A stretch of 20,395 bases of DNA from a virus. Positions within the stretch are counted from its first letter, which is position 1. Each line of letters begins with the position of its first letter. The position numbers were made by a program, and so were the translations under genes. Location of the stretch: positions 1-20,395 of the IMG/VR virus record IMGVR_UViG_3300017741_000081. One strand, given 5' to 3'. The notes beneath the pieces are model-generated. The model was not told where the DNA came from. It saw only the letters and a list, made by a program, of their open reading frames with translations, and made no database searches. Of this stretch, positions 5,697-13,475 are shown one piece after another.

Positions 5697-6485
5697 ATGA
5701 CAAACACAAAAGAAAATGGTGCGGTCGCCACAAAGACCGAAAAGCTACCTGCTATGAACTTCGACAGTCTTGAGAAGTTTGCAGGTACAGGACTTGATAC
5801 CATCACCACTGATGATATCGCAACACCAAGACTTAAAGTCTTGGCACAAATGTCTCCAGAAGTTGAAGATATTGAAGGCGCAAAAGCTGGAATGATCTGC
5901 AATTCTGTGAGCAAAAAAGTATACTCAGGGCAAGACGGAATTAAAGTTGTTGTCTGTGGGTATGACAAAGTATGGTTGGAATGGACAGATAGAGGAAAAG
6001 GTTCCTCTGCTCCTGTTAATATCTTTTCTCCAAAAGAAAAGCCAGCTAACGCAGTACGTGGAGATGACGGAAAATTCCGTCTAGAGAACGGCAACTACTT
6101 AGAAGAGTGTGCAAACTTTTACGTGCTTCTTTTAAATGGTGGAGTAGCTCCAGAGCCTGCAATCATATCAATGAAAGCAACGCAGTTAAAAGCTGCAAGA
6201 AGTTGGGCCTATAGTTTGAAGAATGAGTTCATTCAAAATCCAAAAACTAAAAAGCTTTTCTTAGCTCCTTCTTGGTATCGTATTTACAACCTATCAACGA
6301 TTAAGCAATCTAATGATAAAGGTACTTGGTATGGTTGGGTTGTAAACAAGGATGACTTCCTCGATAACGAAGGAACATTTGATATGGCTGCGAACTTCAA
6401 CGAATCAGTCAGAGGCGGCAAGATCACACCGAAGTATGACGATGAAGCTGAAAGTTCAAATAGCTCTGAGGATACTCCATTTTAA
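5697..6485 (+). CDS. Single-stranded DNA-binding-like protein with acidic -PF tail
   Basis: The 262-aa product (ATG 5697, AAGGAA upstream) matches a phage family often found beside primase and polymerase: TPRLKVLAQMSPEVE near 40-55, a beta-rich core (GIKVVVCGYDKVWLEWTDRG), FYVLLLNGG, and ISMKATQLKAARSW. The C-terminus is acidic and Ser-rich and ends SSEDTPF, closely like the DDDIPF tip by which bacterial SSB recruits partner proteins. Role as the phage ssDNA-binding protein is inferred from tail, core and context. An in-frame TTG at 5664 would add 11 Lys-rich residues and is less likely. The stop overlaps the primase start (TAATG). Confidence 0.78.
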   Translation: MTNTKENGAVATKTEKLPAMNFDSLEKFAGTGLDTITTDDIATPRLKVLAQMSPEVEDIEGAKAGMICNSVSKKVYSGQDGIKVVVCGYDKVWLEWTDRGKGSSAPVNIFSPKEKPANAVRGDDGKFRLENGNYLEECANFYVLLLNGGVAPEPAIISMKATQLKAARSWAYSLKNEFIQNPKTKKLFLAPSWYRIYNLSTIKQSNDKGTWYGWVVNKDDFLDNEGTFDMAANFNESVRGGKITPKYDDEAESSNSSEDTPF

Positions 6486-8044
6486 TGGACGAAAGGGTCT
6501 CTAAATTTAAAGAGATCTTTCTAGGGTTGGAGCGTGCATACGGTACGTTCCAACCTAAAGAAAGTCTCCGAGAAGACAATAAAGCAGAAGGCGAAACTTG
6601 GATTCGCAAGAAACCTTTAGAAGATTCTCTATGGCAAAATCACCTTTCAGGTGAATGGCCAAGCCTCGGTATTTTTCCCATTAATGATGAGGACAAATGT
6701 CGTTGGGGATGTATTGATGTAGATGAGTATCCTTTAGATCATGTATCTATTGCTAAAAAATTAGCAGAGAAAAAATTACCTTTTGTTGTATCTAAATCTA
6801 AAAGTGGAGGCGCACATATCTTTTTATTCTTTAAAGACTATGTCCCTGCAGGATTAGTACATAACAAGATAAAAGAATTAGCAGCCTTCATGGGTCTTGG
6901 GCACTGTGAAGTATTTCCTAAACAAGAAAAATTATTACGAGAAGGAAACCCTAATGATTGGGAAGTGGGAAGCTTTCTCAATATGCCTTATCATAATGGT
7001 CTTGAACACACTGAACGATATGCTTTTAGTGGAGAAGGAAACACTTTAAGCCTTGATGAATTTTTAAAAGAAGTAGAAGAAAAATCTATTACAGTTGATC
7101 AATTAAAAAAACTTTCTTTGAAAAAAGAAAACTCAGAATTTTCAGATGCCCCTTATTGTATTGAAGCTTACCTTACAGAAAATAAAACAGTGCAGCCAGG
7201 CAGTAGAGATAACTTTCTCTTTCAATATGCTGTGTATGCAAAGAAAAAATATGGGGAGACATATGAAGAAGAGGTTCATAAATTTCATCATAAGTATTTT
7301 GAGGATCCTCTTCGACCAAAAGAAATTGAAAAGATTATTAAGCAAGCAGATAAAAAAGATTGGGGATACAAATGTAAAGATCAACCGATGTGTTCCTTTT
7401 GTAATAAATCAAAATGTCGTATTAGAAAGTACGGTGTAGGAGATAGTAATATTGTTAGTGATATTGGAAATGTTATTCAATATGGAGACAATGAAGATAC
7501 TATCTATCATGTCACTGTTAATCAGGAACAAACGATTGTTTGTGGTATAGAAGAGCTCTACGATCAACACAAGTTTAGAAAAAAATGTCTTGTAAAACTA
7601 GGTTCTATGCCTTCTATGATGAACAGGAATGACTGGGATTATTACATTACCGATATTGTATCTAAAGCAATTAAAGTTAAATCAGAATTTGAAATGACAC
7701 CAGAGGGTGAATTTAGAAATGTTTTATCAAGATATATTTCTAATCAAGCAAACGCTATGGATATAGATGACATTCTTAATGGTCAGTGTTTCGTGGATGA
7801 TGAAGAAAGCAAAGTGTATTTCCGTATGGATCAGCTTCAGGAATATATGCGTAATCGTCGATACATTGCTCTTAGTTCTAATCAAATGGGTATTTTTTTA
7901 AGGAATCTAGGTGGAGATTATTCAAAAAGAAAACTCAATGGTAAAGCAGCACAGCTTGTTTGGTGGGTACCTAGTGAAAAATTCGCTAATAAAAAAGTAG
8001 TAGAAACTCAAGAAGAAAAACAAGAAGAGGTAATTCCATTTTAG
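6485..8044 (+). CDS. Archaeo-eukaryotic-type (AEP) DNA primase with Cys cluster
   Basis: The 519-aa protein carries AEP-superfamily primase motifs: CIDVDEYP with Asp78 and Asp80 as metal ligands, SKSGGAHIFLFF (105-116) with His111 as nucleotide-binding residue, and EVFPKQ / GSFLNMPY (142-169). A PriCT-like helical region follows (NFLFQYAVYAKKKYGETYEE and on), then a Cys cluster C297, C303, C306, C311 that may bind zinc or an iron-sulfur cluster. It would make primers for the family A polymerase encoded downstream. The C-terminus ends EEVIPF, an SSB-like tip. The ATG at 6485 overlaps the SSB-like stop by one base. The last part overlaps the helicase gene if that starts at 8038. Confidence 0.88.
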   Translation: MDERVSKFKEIFLGLERAYGTFQPKESLREDNKAEGETWIRKKPLEDSLWQNHLSGEWPSLGIFPINDEDKCRWGCIDVDEYPLDHVSIAKKLAEKKLPFVVSKSKSGGAHIFLFFKDYVPAGLVHNKIKELAAFMGLGHCEVFPKQEKLLREGNPNDWEVGSFLNMPYHNGLEHTERYAFSGEGNTLSLDEFLKEVEEKSITVDQLKKLSLKKENSEFSDAPYCIEAYLTENKTVQPGSRDNFLFQYAVYAKKKYGETYEEEVHKFHHKYFEDPLRPKEIEKIIKQADKKDWGYKCKDQPMCSFCNKSKCRIRKYGVGDSNIVSDIGNVIQYGDNEDTIYHVTVNQEQTIVCGIEELYDQHKFRKKCLVKLGSMPSMMNRNDWDYYITDIVSKAIKVKSEFEMTPEGEFRNVLSRYISNQANAMDIDDILNGQCFVDDEESKVYFRMDQLQEYMRNRRYIALSSNQMGIFLRNLGGDYSKRKLNGKAAQLVWWVPSEKFANKKVVETQEEKQEEVIPF

Positions 8045-9552
8045 ATAATGTTTGTAAAATAATTGGACCTCCAGGCACAGGTAAAACAACAACACTATTG
8101 CGTTTGGTAGAGGAGCAATTGTCCTTGGGCCGTGAGCCGGATAGGATTGGCTACTTTTCTTTTACCAAGAAAGCTACACAAGAAGCTATCGACAGAGCTT
8201 GTACTAAATTTAAAGTTCCTAGAAAAGATTTAAAATGGTTTCGAACATTACATAGTCTTGCCTATCAGTGGCTTGGTTGTACGTATACCGACATGATACA
8301 AAAACAAGACTATAAAGATTTTTATAATCAGCACGGTATTGATATTTCAAAGTCTATTAAAACAGATGATGTTCCTTTTGGAGAAGAAGACTCAGGACTA
8401 TCTTTAATAGATCTGTATCGTGTAAAAAATACATCACTAGAAGAAGAGTTTAGAAATCATGGACACATTAAAGGTGGTCTTCAAAGACTACAAAGAATAG
8501 ACAAGCTCTATCGCTTATTTAAAAATCAAAGAGGTGTTAAAGATTACACAGATTTAATTACAGAGTTTAATAAAGTAGCTCAGTCTCCTCGATTAGATAT
8601 CGTCATTGTAGATGAAGTACAAGACTTGAAACCGAATGAATGGGAGATGGTTAATATTATGATGAAACAAGCAACAGCTACCTATCTAGCAGGGGATGAT
8701 GATCAAGCTATTTATTCTTGGAGCGGCGCTGATGTTTCTAAATTAATTGATTTGGACTGTCATTTGCAAGTTTTAAATCAATCATATAGAATACCAAAAA
8801 CAATATTCGCAAAGTCGAACAATCTTGTGTCTAGAATAAAAAAAAGAATTAACAAAGAATGGCAACCTCGAAAAGAAGAGGGAAAAATTCGCAATACAAA
8901 TTTTGAAAGTATAGATCTTAATGACGGTCAGTGGTTAATCCTCGGTCGAACAAATTATTATATTGATGAAGTATCAAAAGAGTTGAAAAATAAGGGTTTT
9001 TTCTATGAGAAAAATAATAGATTGTCGATTAGTAATGACATTGCCACAGCTTATCGTTCGTGGATCGCATTACAGAACAAGGAAGAAATTCCCTACTCAC
9101 ATGTAAAGATCATGTATCAATTCATGTCAGTGGGTAATGACGGGGTGTCGAGAGGCAAGAAAGGGTTATTAGGTGCTGATACGGAATCACAATATTCTTA
9201 TGAAACCTTATCAAAAGAATGGGGCCTCAATACACCTTTAAAATATTCTTGGGAGGTAGCTCTTATAAGAATTACAGAATCAGATAGAAATTATATTAAA
9301 CATATACTTAGAAGCGGGCATGAGTTAGACGAGAAACCTAATATAAAACTTTCAACTATTCACGGAGCAAAGGGTGGAGAAAGTCAGAATGTTATTTTAT
9401 TTTCAGATATCTCAAAAAGAATTAATGATAACATGTGGGCTAATAGAGATGATGAACGTCGTGTTTTTTATGTAGGTATGACACGAGCTAAAGAAAATTT
9501 GTACATTGTTCCTTCTACTTCGCCTTACGAATTTGAGGAGATATTAAGATGA
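8038..9552 (+). CDS. UvrD/PcrA-like SF1 DNA helicase with non-canonical start
   Basis: The frame carries all SF1A motifs: Walker A GPPGTGKTTT (encoded at 8065-8094), Ia FSFTKKATQEA, Ic FRTLHSLAY, Walker B VDEVQDL, III GDDDQAIYSWSG, IV LNQSYR, V LSTIHGAKGGE and VI FYVGMTRAKE. It would unwind DNA 3'-5' in phage replication. The first ordinary start in frame (TTG 8098) falls after Walker A, so it cannot be the true start. No ATG, GTG or TTG lies between the in-frame stop at 7990 and Walker A. ATT at 8038 has AGAAGAGG ending seven bases upstream and overlaps the primase stop. Alternatively one missing A in the run 8056-8059 hides an ATG start at 8048. Length from 8038 is 504 residues. Confidence 0.9.
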   Translation: MLDNVCKIIGPPGTGKTTTLLRLVEEQLSLGREPDRIGYFSFTKKATQEAIDRACTKFKVPRKDLKWFRTLHSLAYQWLGCTYTDMIQKQDYKDFYNQHGIDISKSIKTDDVPFGEEDSGLSLIDLYRVKNTSLEEEFRNHGHIKGGLQRLQRIDKLYRLFKNQRGVKDYTDLITEFNKVAQSPRLDIVIVDEVQDLKPNEWEMVNIMMKQATATYLAGDDDQAIYSWSGADVSKLIDLDCHLQVLNQSYRIPKTIFAKSNNLVSRIKKRINKEWQPRKEEGKIRNTNFESIDLNDGQWLILGRTNYYIDEVSKELKNKGFFYEKNNRLSISNDIATAYRSWIALQNKEEIPYSHVKIMYQFMSVGNDGVSRGKKGLLGADTESQYSYETLSKEWGLNTPLKYSWEVALIRITESDRNYIKHILRSGHELDEKPNIKLSTIHGAKGGESQNVILFSDISKRINDNMWANRDDERRVFYVGMTRAKENLYIVPSTSPYEFEEILR

Positions 9553-11429
9553 TATTTGAACAACAAATGGACTTATTGAAAAAAGATAATAAACCAGAAT
9601 GGACACGACCAAGTTTTCCGGATGTCACAGGAATACAGCAAGTAGCAGTAGATCTAGAGACGTATGATCCTGAGATTAAAAATCTTGGTGGTGGATGGGC
9701 GACAAACAAAGGTTTTGTTGTTGGTGTTGCTGTTTCTTTTGATGGCTTTGATGGATACTTTCCTGTGCGTCATGAAAGGGGAGGAAACTTTTCAGAAGAA
9801 GAGGTAAAGAAGTGGCTTCGAAAATTATTTAAACAAGATCCTATTGTAATTTGTCATAACGCTGTCTACGATTTAGGTTGGCTTCGTCGTTGGGGTGTTG
9901 ATTGCAATGTTACTAAAGTCTACGATACGTTGGTCGCAGCTCCTTTAGTTGATGAGAATAGATTTAGTTATAGCTTGAATAATTTATCTAAAGATTATTT
10001 AGGGGAAAGAAAACAAGGAAATATTTTAGAAGACTTTGGTAAAGAACATGGCTTCAAAGCGATTGAGAATATGCATTTAGTTCCTGTAGAATATGCGGGC
10101 ATTTATGCAGAACAAGATACTAGACTTACACTAAAGCTTTGGGAAGTTCTACGGGTTGAAATACAAAAGCAAGGGCTTACTGATATATTCAATTTAGAAA
10201 CAGATCTACTACGTTTGCTTTTGGAGATGCGTTGGAAAGGTGTTCGTGTTGATTTAGAGCAAGCAGAAAAGACAAAGAAGTTTTTTAAATCAGAAGAAGA
10301 AAAAATTTATAGCAATATTAAAAAAGAAACAGATATCAAAATTGATGCCTCAGATATTTATACCGCTGCGTCCCTACAAAAAATATTTGATAAGCTAGGG
10401 GAGAAGTACGAATACACTGAAAAAAATAAACAAGCTAAGATCAGTAATACAGCTATGAAAGAAAGTGAAAATCCTTTGATTCAATCTTTATCAGTGGCTA
10501 GAGAATATAATAAAGCACATACAACCTTTATTGATTCTATTTTAAAACATCAAGTTGATGGTCGTATTCATGCAGAAATTAATCAATTAAAAGGGGAGTT
10601 TGGGGGCACGGTCAGTGGGCGGTTGTCCATGAACAATCCTAATTTACAGCAGGTTCCAGCTAGAAACGAAGCGATTGGGCCTAAGATACGATCTCTTTTC
10701 TTACCAGAGGAGGGGGAGCAATGGGCTTCCTTAGATTATTCACAGCAAGAGCCTAGACTCCTCGTGCATTATGCCAAAAAACACGGTTTAGAGGGCGCTG
10801 ACACCATGATTAAGTTCTTTCGTGATGGAGAGGACTTTCACCAAGTTACAGCAAATATGGCAGGAATTTCAAGGAAAGAAGCTAAAACAATTGGACTTGG
10901 TCTGATGTATGGTATGGGCATAGCTAAGTTAGCAGCTTCTCTGGACATCAGCCAAGAAGAGGCCAAATCTTTGAAGAAAAAATACAACGATAATGTTAGT
11001 TTTTTAAATAATATAATTGTTCGTGCTACGAGATACACAGAACAGAATGGATATATTAATACACTGCTCGGAAGGAGATGTCGTTTTGATTTGTGGGAAA
11101 ACAAAGACTTTTACGATAAACGAATGATGTCTCATGAAAATGCCAAGAAAACTTGGCAATGGAATGAAATGAAAAGAGCAGGGACCTATCGTGCATTGAA
11201 TAGGTTAATACAAGGTTCAGCAGCAGATCAAACCAAACAAGCCATGGTGAATCTGTGGAAGGATGTAGGGGTTATTCCTATGATTCAAATACATGACGAA
11301 CTCAACGTCTCCGTAACCAGCGAGACCCAGGTAAAAGAGATTAAAGAGATGATGGAGTCTGCTGTTGAACTACATGTACCTGTCAAATGCGATGCAGAGA
11401 TAGGGAAAAATTGGGGAAATATTAAATGA
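9549..11429 (+). CDS. polA: Family A DNA polymerase with 3'-5' exonuclease (Leu762 type)
   Basis: The 626-aa polymerase has a proofreading domain with Exo I VDLET (Asp35, Glu37), Exo II HNAVYD (Asn104, Asp108) and Exo III YAEQD (Tyr186, Asp190). Polymerase motif A is DYSQQEPR (Asp396), motif B (O-helix) RKEAKTIGLGLMYG (442-455) and motif C IHDE (Asp583). No 5' nuclease domain is present, as usual in phage enzymes. Leu450 occupies the position of E. coli Phe762. In motif A, Gln and Pro replace the usual Ile and Leu around Glu401. The start overlaps the helicase stop (ATGA) and has GAGGAG eight bases upstream. It is the replicative polymerase of this phage. Confidence 0.97.
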   Translation: MIFEQQMDLLKKDNKPEWTRPSFPDVTGIQQVAVDLETYDPEIKNLGGGWATNKGFVVGVAVSFDGFDGYFPVRHERGGNFSEEEVKKWLRKLFKQDPIVICHNAVYDLGWLRRWGVDCNVTKVYDTLVAAPLVDENRFSYSLNNLSKDYLGERKQGNILEDFGKEHGFKAIENMHLVPVEYAGIYAEQDTRLTLKLWEVLRVEIQKQGLTDIFNLETDLLRLLLEMRWKGVRVDLEQAEKTKKFFKSEEEKIYSNIKKETDIKIDASDIYTAASLQKIFDKLGEKYEYTEKNKQAKISNTAMKESENPLIQSLSVAREYNKAHTTFIDSILKHQVDGRIHAEINQLKGEFGGTVSGRLSMNNPNLQQVPARNEAIGPKIRSLFLPEEGEQWASLDYSQQEPRLLVHYAKKHGLEGADTMIKFFRDGEDFHQVTANMAGISRKEAKTIGLGLMYGMGIAKLAASLDISQEEAKSLKKKYNDNVSFLNNIIVRATRYTEQNGYINTLLGRRCRFDLWENKDFYDKRMMSHENAKKTWQWNEMKRAGTYRALNRLIQGSAADQTKQAMVNLWKDVGVIPMIQIHDELNVSVTSETQVKEIKEMMESAVELHVPVKCDAEIGKNWGNIK

Positions 11430-11650
11430 GAATAATGTATCAAAGTGGAGAACTTAAACTCAGCCTAACAAAAAAAGAAATAAAACATATTGTAGATAAT
11501 TCTGGTAGTCCGGTGACTATGGACATTAAAATGCTGAAAGTTTTACATGAAGATATATCTGATTGTGTCAAAGCACATTGGTCTAACGTAGAAGTATGGC
11601 AAGCTATAGAAGAACATCTAGCGTCTCAAAAAAGCATAAGTAAAAAATAA
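11426..11650 (+). CDS. Hypothetical 74-aa protein after polymerase
   Basis: ATG 11426 overlaps the polymerase stop by four bases (ATGA), with GGGGAAAT upstream, so translation is coupled to polymerase. The product has a helical middle (LTKKEIKHIVDNSGS, MDIKMLKVLHEDIS) and a Trp-rich patch (AHWSNVEVWQAIEEHL); no Cys pair, no membrane segment. An alternative start is ATG 11435. No family recognised; the position suggests a small replication accessory protein. Confidence 0.74.
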   Translation: MRIMYQSGELKLSLTKKEIKHIVDNSGSPVTMDIKMLKVLHEDISDCVKAHWSNVEVWQAIEEHLASQKSISKK

Positions 11651-11665
11651 GAATAAGTATTATAT

Positions 11666-11689
11666 TCTCCTCGAAATAAACCGAGGAGA
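11666..11689 (+). promoter_or_regulatory. Hairpin that sequesters a ribosome binding site
   Basis: Perfect 8-bp inverted repeat TCTCCTCG (11666-11673) / CGAGGAGA (11682-11689), loop AAATAAAC. The 3' arm contains GAGGAG, the ribosome binding site for ATG 11695 six bases on. Folding would hide the site, so translation of the 58-aa gene could be switched by structure, by a trans-acting RNA or by ribosome transit from the gene upstream. No T-run follows, so it is not a classic terminator. Confidence 0.52.
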
Positions 11690-11694
11690 TAATA

Positions 11695-11871
11695 ATGTTT
11701 AACTTAACCAACAAAGCAAAAAATCATTTCTTAAACTTCTTCAAGCAAGAAGATAAAGATGAATCAATAAAAGAATTCTGCCAATCAGAATATAAAAAAG
11801 ATTGGTACGCAGCTTACAAATTTTTTAAAGAAGAAGGTCAGTTCCCTAATTTTATAAGAAGAACTCTTTAA
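11695..11871 (+). CDS. Hypothetical 58-aa protein
   Basis: ATG 11695 follows GAGGAG with six bases spacing. The 58-residue product is charged and aromatic: NHFLNFFKQEDKDESIKEF, then DWYAAYKFFKEEG and FIRRTL at the end. It is probably two or three short helices, soluble, with one Cys. It is the last plus-strand gene of the replication operon; its TAA shares TTAA with the stop of the convergent endolysin gene. A ribosome-binding-site hairpin immediately upstream suggests tight control. No family recognised. Confidence 0.72.
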   Translation: MFNLTNKAKNHFLNFFKQEDKDESIKEFCQSEYKKDWYAAYKFFKEEGQFPNFIRRTL

Positions 11872-11876
11872 GAGTT
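11862..11876. terminator. Short palindrome at the convergent gene junction
   Basis: AACTCTT-T-AAGAGTT straddles both stop codons of the convergent genes. As a hairpin it would be AACTC/GAGTT with a five-base loop, AT-rich and weak and without a long T-run. It may help end transcription from both sides, but could simply reflect overlapping codons. Confidence 0.25.
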
Positions 11877-12329
11877 TGCAACGATTTCAGCTAAGGCTTC
11901 GCATCTCACAGGAGTTTGCGAATGCCACCTGGAATCCTGCATTTCTAGTGACGCTTGTTTTCTATCACCATCAGATAATGCTCTCCACATTTTTTTAAAC
12001 TTTGAGACACCTGTTTTTCCTAACTGAAAAACCATTTCGACTATCACATGTTCGATTGCCTGTGGTAATCGTTTATCCCCTTTATAGTTTTCTGATATTA
12101 GTTGCTCTGCTCCTGCACAAGCTCTATTCAAATCTATTAAAAATAGGTCTTCTATTTCATCTGTTGATATTTTAACACCTTCTTTAAATCTTTTTCTTTC
12201 ATGTGCTTGTACTAGGTGCCCGATACCTATCGTGGCTTTTCCTAAGGTGTCTAGGTAAACAGTGTCTACACAACCTTCATGGTCTCGTATTCTCGCTTTT
12301 AATTCGTCAGTAATTTTAATTGTATTCAT
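11868..12329 (-). CDS. T4-type lysozyme endolysin (glycoside hydrolase family 24)
   Basis: The 153-aa protein aligns by eye with T4 lysozyme along its whole length. The catalytic triad is Glu18 (HEGC), Asp27 (YLDTLGK) and Thr33 (ATIGIGHL), with the same spacing as T4 Glu11/Asp20/Thr26. MVFQLGKTGVSKF and SRWHSQTPVRCE match conserved helices of the C-terminal lobe. It cleaves the glycan backbone of peptidoglycan at the end of infection. No signal peptide is present, so a holin should be needed; none is obvious in the window. ATG 12329 follows AGGA and overlaps the TAA of the 32-aa gene by one base (TAATG). A TTG at 12347 is a poorer start. Confidence 0.95.
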   Translation of the reverse strand: MNTIKITDELKARIRDHEGCVDTVYLDTLGKATIGIGHLVQAHERKRFKEGVKISTDEIEDLFLIDLNRACAGAEQLISENYKGDKRLPQAIEHVIVEMVFQLGKTGVSKFKKMWRALSDGDRKQASLEMQDSRWHSQTPVRCEALAEIVANS

Positions 12330-12427
12330 TATGATCCTATACCCCAATGCTTTTCATGAGGGTCTTCTTCCTTTCTTTTAAATATAAATGTACTTATTAA
12401 ATTTCTAATGTGTGTAAATATTCTCAT
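12329..12427 (-). CDS. 32-aa micro-gene upstream of the endolysin
   Basis: Starting at ATG 12427, one base after the stop of the 348-aa gene, a frame of 32 codons ends at TAA 12329-12331, which overlaps the endolysin ATG. The product starts with an amphipathic or mildly hydrophobic helix (IFTHIRNLISTFIF) and ends with a charged, His/Trp-containing tail (EDPHEKHWGIGS). No ribosome binding site is strong, so it probably relies on coupling. The place next to an endolysin is where holin or antiholin genes are often found, but the hydrophobic stretch is short for a holin. Could be a leader peptide. Confidence 0.5.
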   Translation of the reverse strand: MRIFTHIRNLISTFIFKRKEEDPHEKHWGIGS

Positions 12428-12428
12428 A

Positions 12429-13475
12429 TTATCTGACAGATAATATACCAGTTCCATAAATGTTGTTAGTACTTTTTTGCATTTCTGCTAATCTACTATC
12501 AACGGAACCACCTTCAGCTCTAAAGATTGACTCTTCACCAAATATTTCATTTGATTTATTTAAAGCATCATCAAATTGTTGATTACTAATAGAACTTACT
12601 TGTCCGTTTTGAATTTGCATGTTGTTTTGATTGTTGTTACCAACATCTGATGCCATTATCTCTGCTAATAATTCTCTTTGATCAGGAGGCATTACTTTAA
12701 ACCCAGGTGGTTGTTGAGGTAATCCATAGAGTGTTGAAGGTACCATTGTATCTAATTGTGTTATACCTTGTTTAATTAAATCTGCTTGTTGTTTAGCAGT
12801 CATTTGTTCTTTTTCAGTAAGAGAAATATCCTGTAGTTCAGGATCTTTTAGTATACTTAATTTATGTCTTGAGGGATTTGCAATTTTTTCTTTTTGAACA
12901 TCTGTTAAAGCGCTTATCTTTTCACCAAGCTGTTGTCTTTTTTGATCAACAGTATCTGATAAACCTCTAAACGCATTGACAGCTAAACCAAATAATCCAC
13001 CGGAACCTAAATACTGTTGTGCTGCTTGACCAACACCTTGTGCAAGACTACCTAATCCAAAACCAATATCTCCCATGACTTCTCTTGTCGTAGGACCATA
13101 TTGCTGAACTAATCTTTGTCTTTCTTGCTCTAACGTTCTAGGAGCATCTAGCTTCATTTGAGTGACACCCGTAACACGACTTCCTGTATCTGTATAAACA
13201 GGCTTTGTGTATAGGTTTTTGAATCGCTGAAGTTCATCAGCTTGCTTCATTCTTCTAGCTGCTCTGTCGTCAGAGACATCTGGTCTGTTGGAAAAGAATT
13301 CTTTACGGCCTCTAGCAGCGTCTAAATCTCTAGCGATATCTGCTTTACTCGTTCTAGCTCTACTGATATTCGCTCTTGTTTGAGCCGCTCTACTAGTCGG
13401 TGCTGACCCTGGCGGGCCTCCTGACGGCCTAGAGGGTCTACTAATATTAGCTCTTCTTCTACGTGGTGGTGCCAT
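12429..13475 (-). CDS. Virion-associated protein, basic N-terminus, GG motif at C-terminus
   Basis: The 348-aa protein starts with a strongly basic, Pro/Arg/Ser-rich, probably disordered segment (MAPPRRRRANISRPSRPSGG) that could bind DNA. The middle has a Gly/Ala-rich stretch (IGFGLGSLAQGVGQAAQQY, about 137-155), and the C-terminal third is Gln/Asn-rich, with FRAEGGSVDSRLAEM near 316-330, a GG motif shared in style with two other proteins in this operon. The gene is coupled to the 1373-aa gene (TAATG) with AGGAAA upstream. By position and composition it is a structural or ejected internal virion protein; no function is known. Confidence 0.85.
   Translation of the reverse strand: MAPPRRRRANISRPSRPSGGPPGSAPTSRAAQTRANISRARTSKADIARDLDAARGRKEFFSNRPDVSDDRAARRMKQADELQRFKNLYTKPVYTDTGSRVTGVTQMKLDAPRTLEQERQRLVQQYGPTTREVMGDIGFGLGSLAQGVGQAAQQYLGSGGLFGLAVNAFRGLSDTVDQKRQQLGEKISALTDVQKEKIANPSRHKLSILKDPELQDISLTEKEQMTAKQQADLIKQGITQLDTMVPSTLYGLPQQPPGFKVMPPDQRELLAEIMASDVGNNNQNNMQIQNGQVSSISNQQFDDALNKSNEIFGEESIFRAEGGSVDSRLAEMQKSTNNIYGTGILSVR

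Noticed and set aside
5606-6094. 162-aa minus-strand frame opposite the SSB-like gene
   Set aside because: No ribosome binding site, opposite to a well-supported gene, low-complexity Ser/Phe/Val composition typical of an antisense shadow.
7142-7384. 80-aa minus-strand Phe/Ile-rich frame inside the primase
   Set aside because: Antisense of an AT-rich Lys-rich coding region; composition explained by that, with no start signal.
8098-9552. TTG 8098 as start of the SF1 helicase
   Set aside because: It lies after the Walker A motif encoded in the same frame at 8065-8094; an active helicase needs that motif, so the gene must start earlier.
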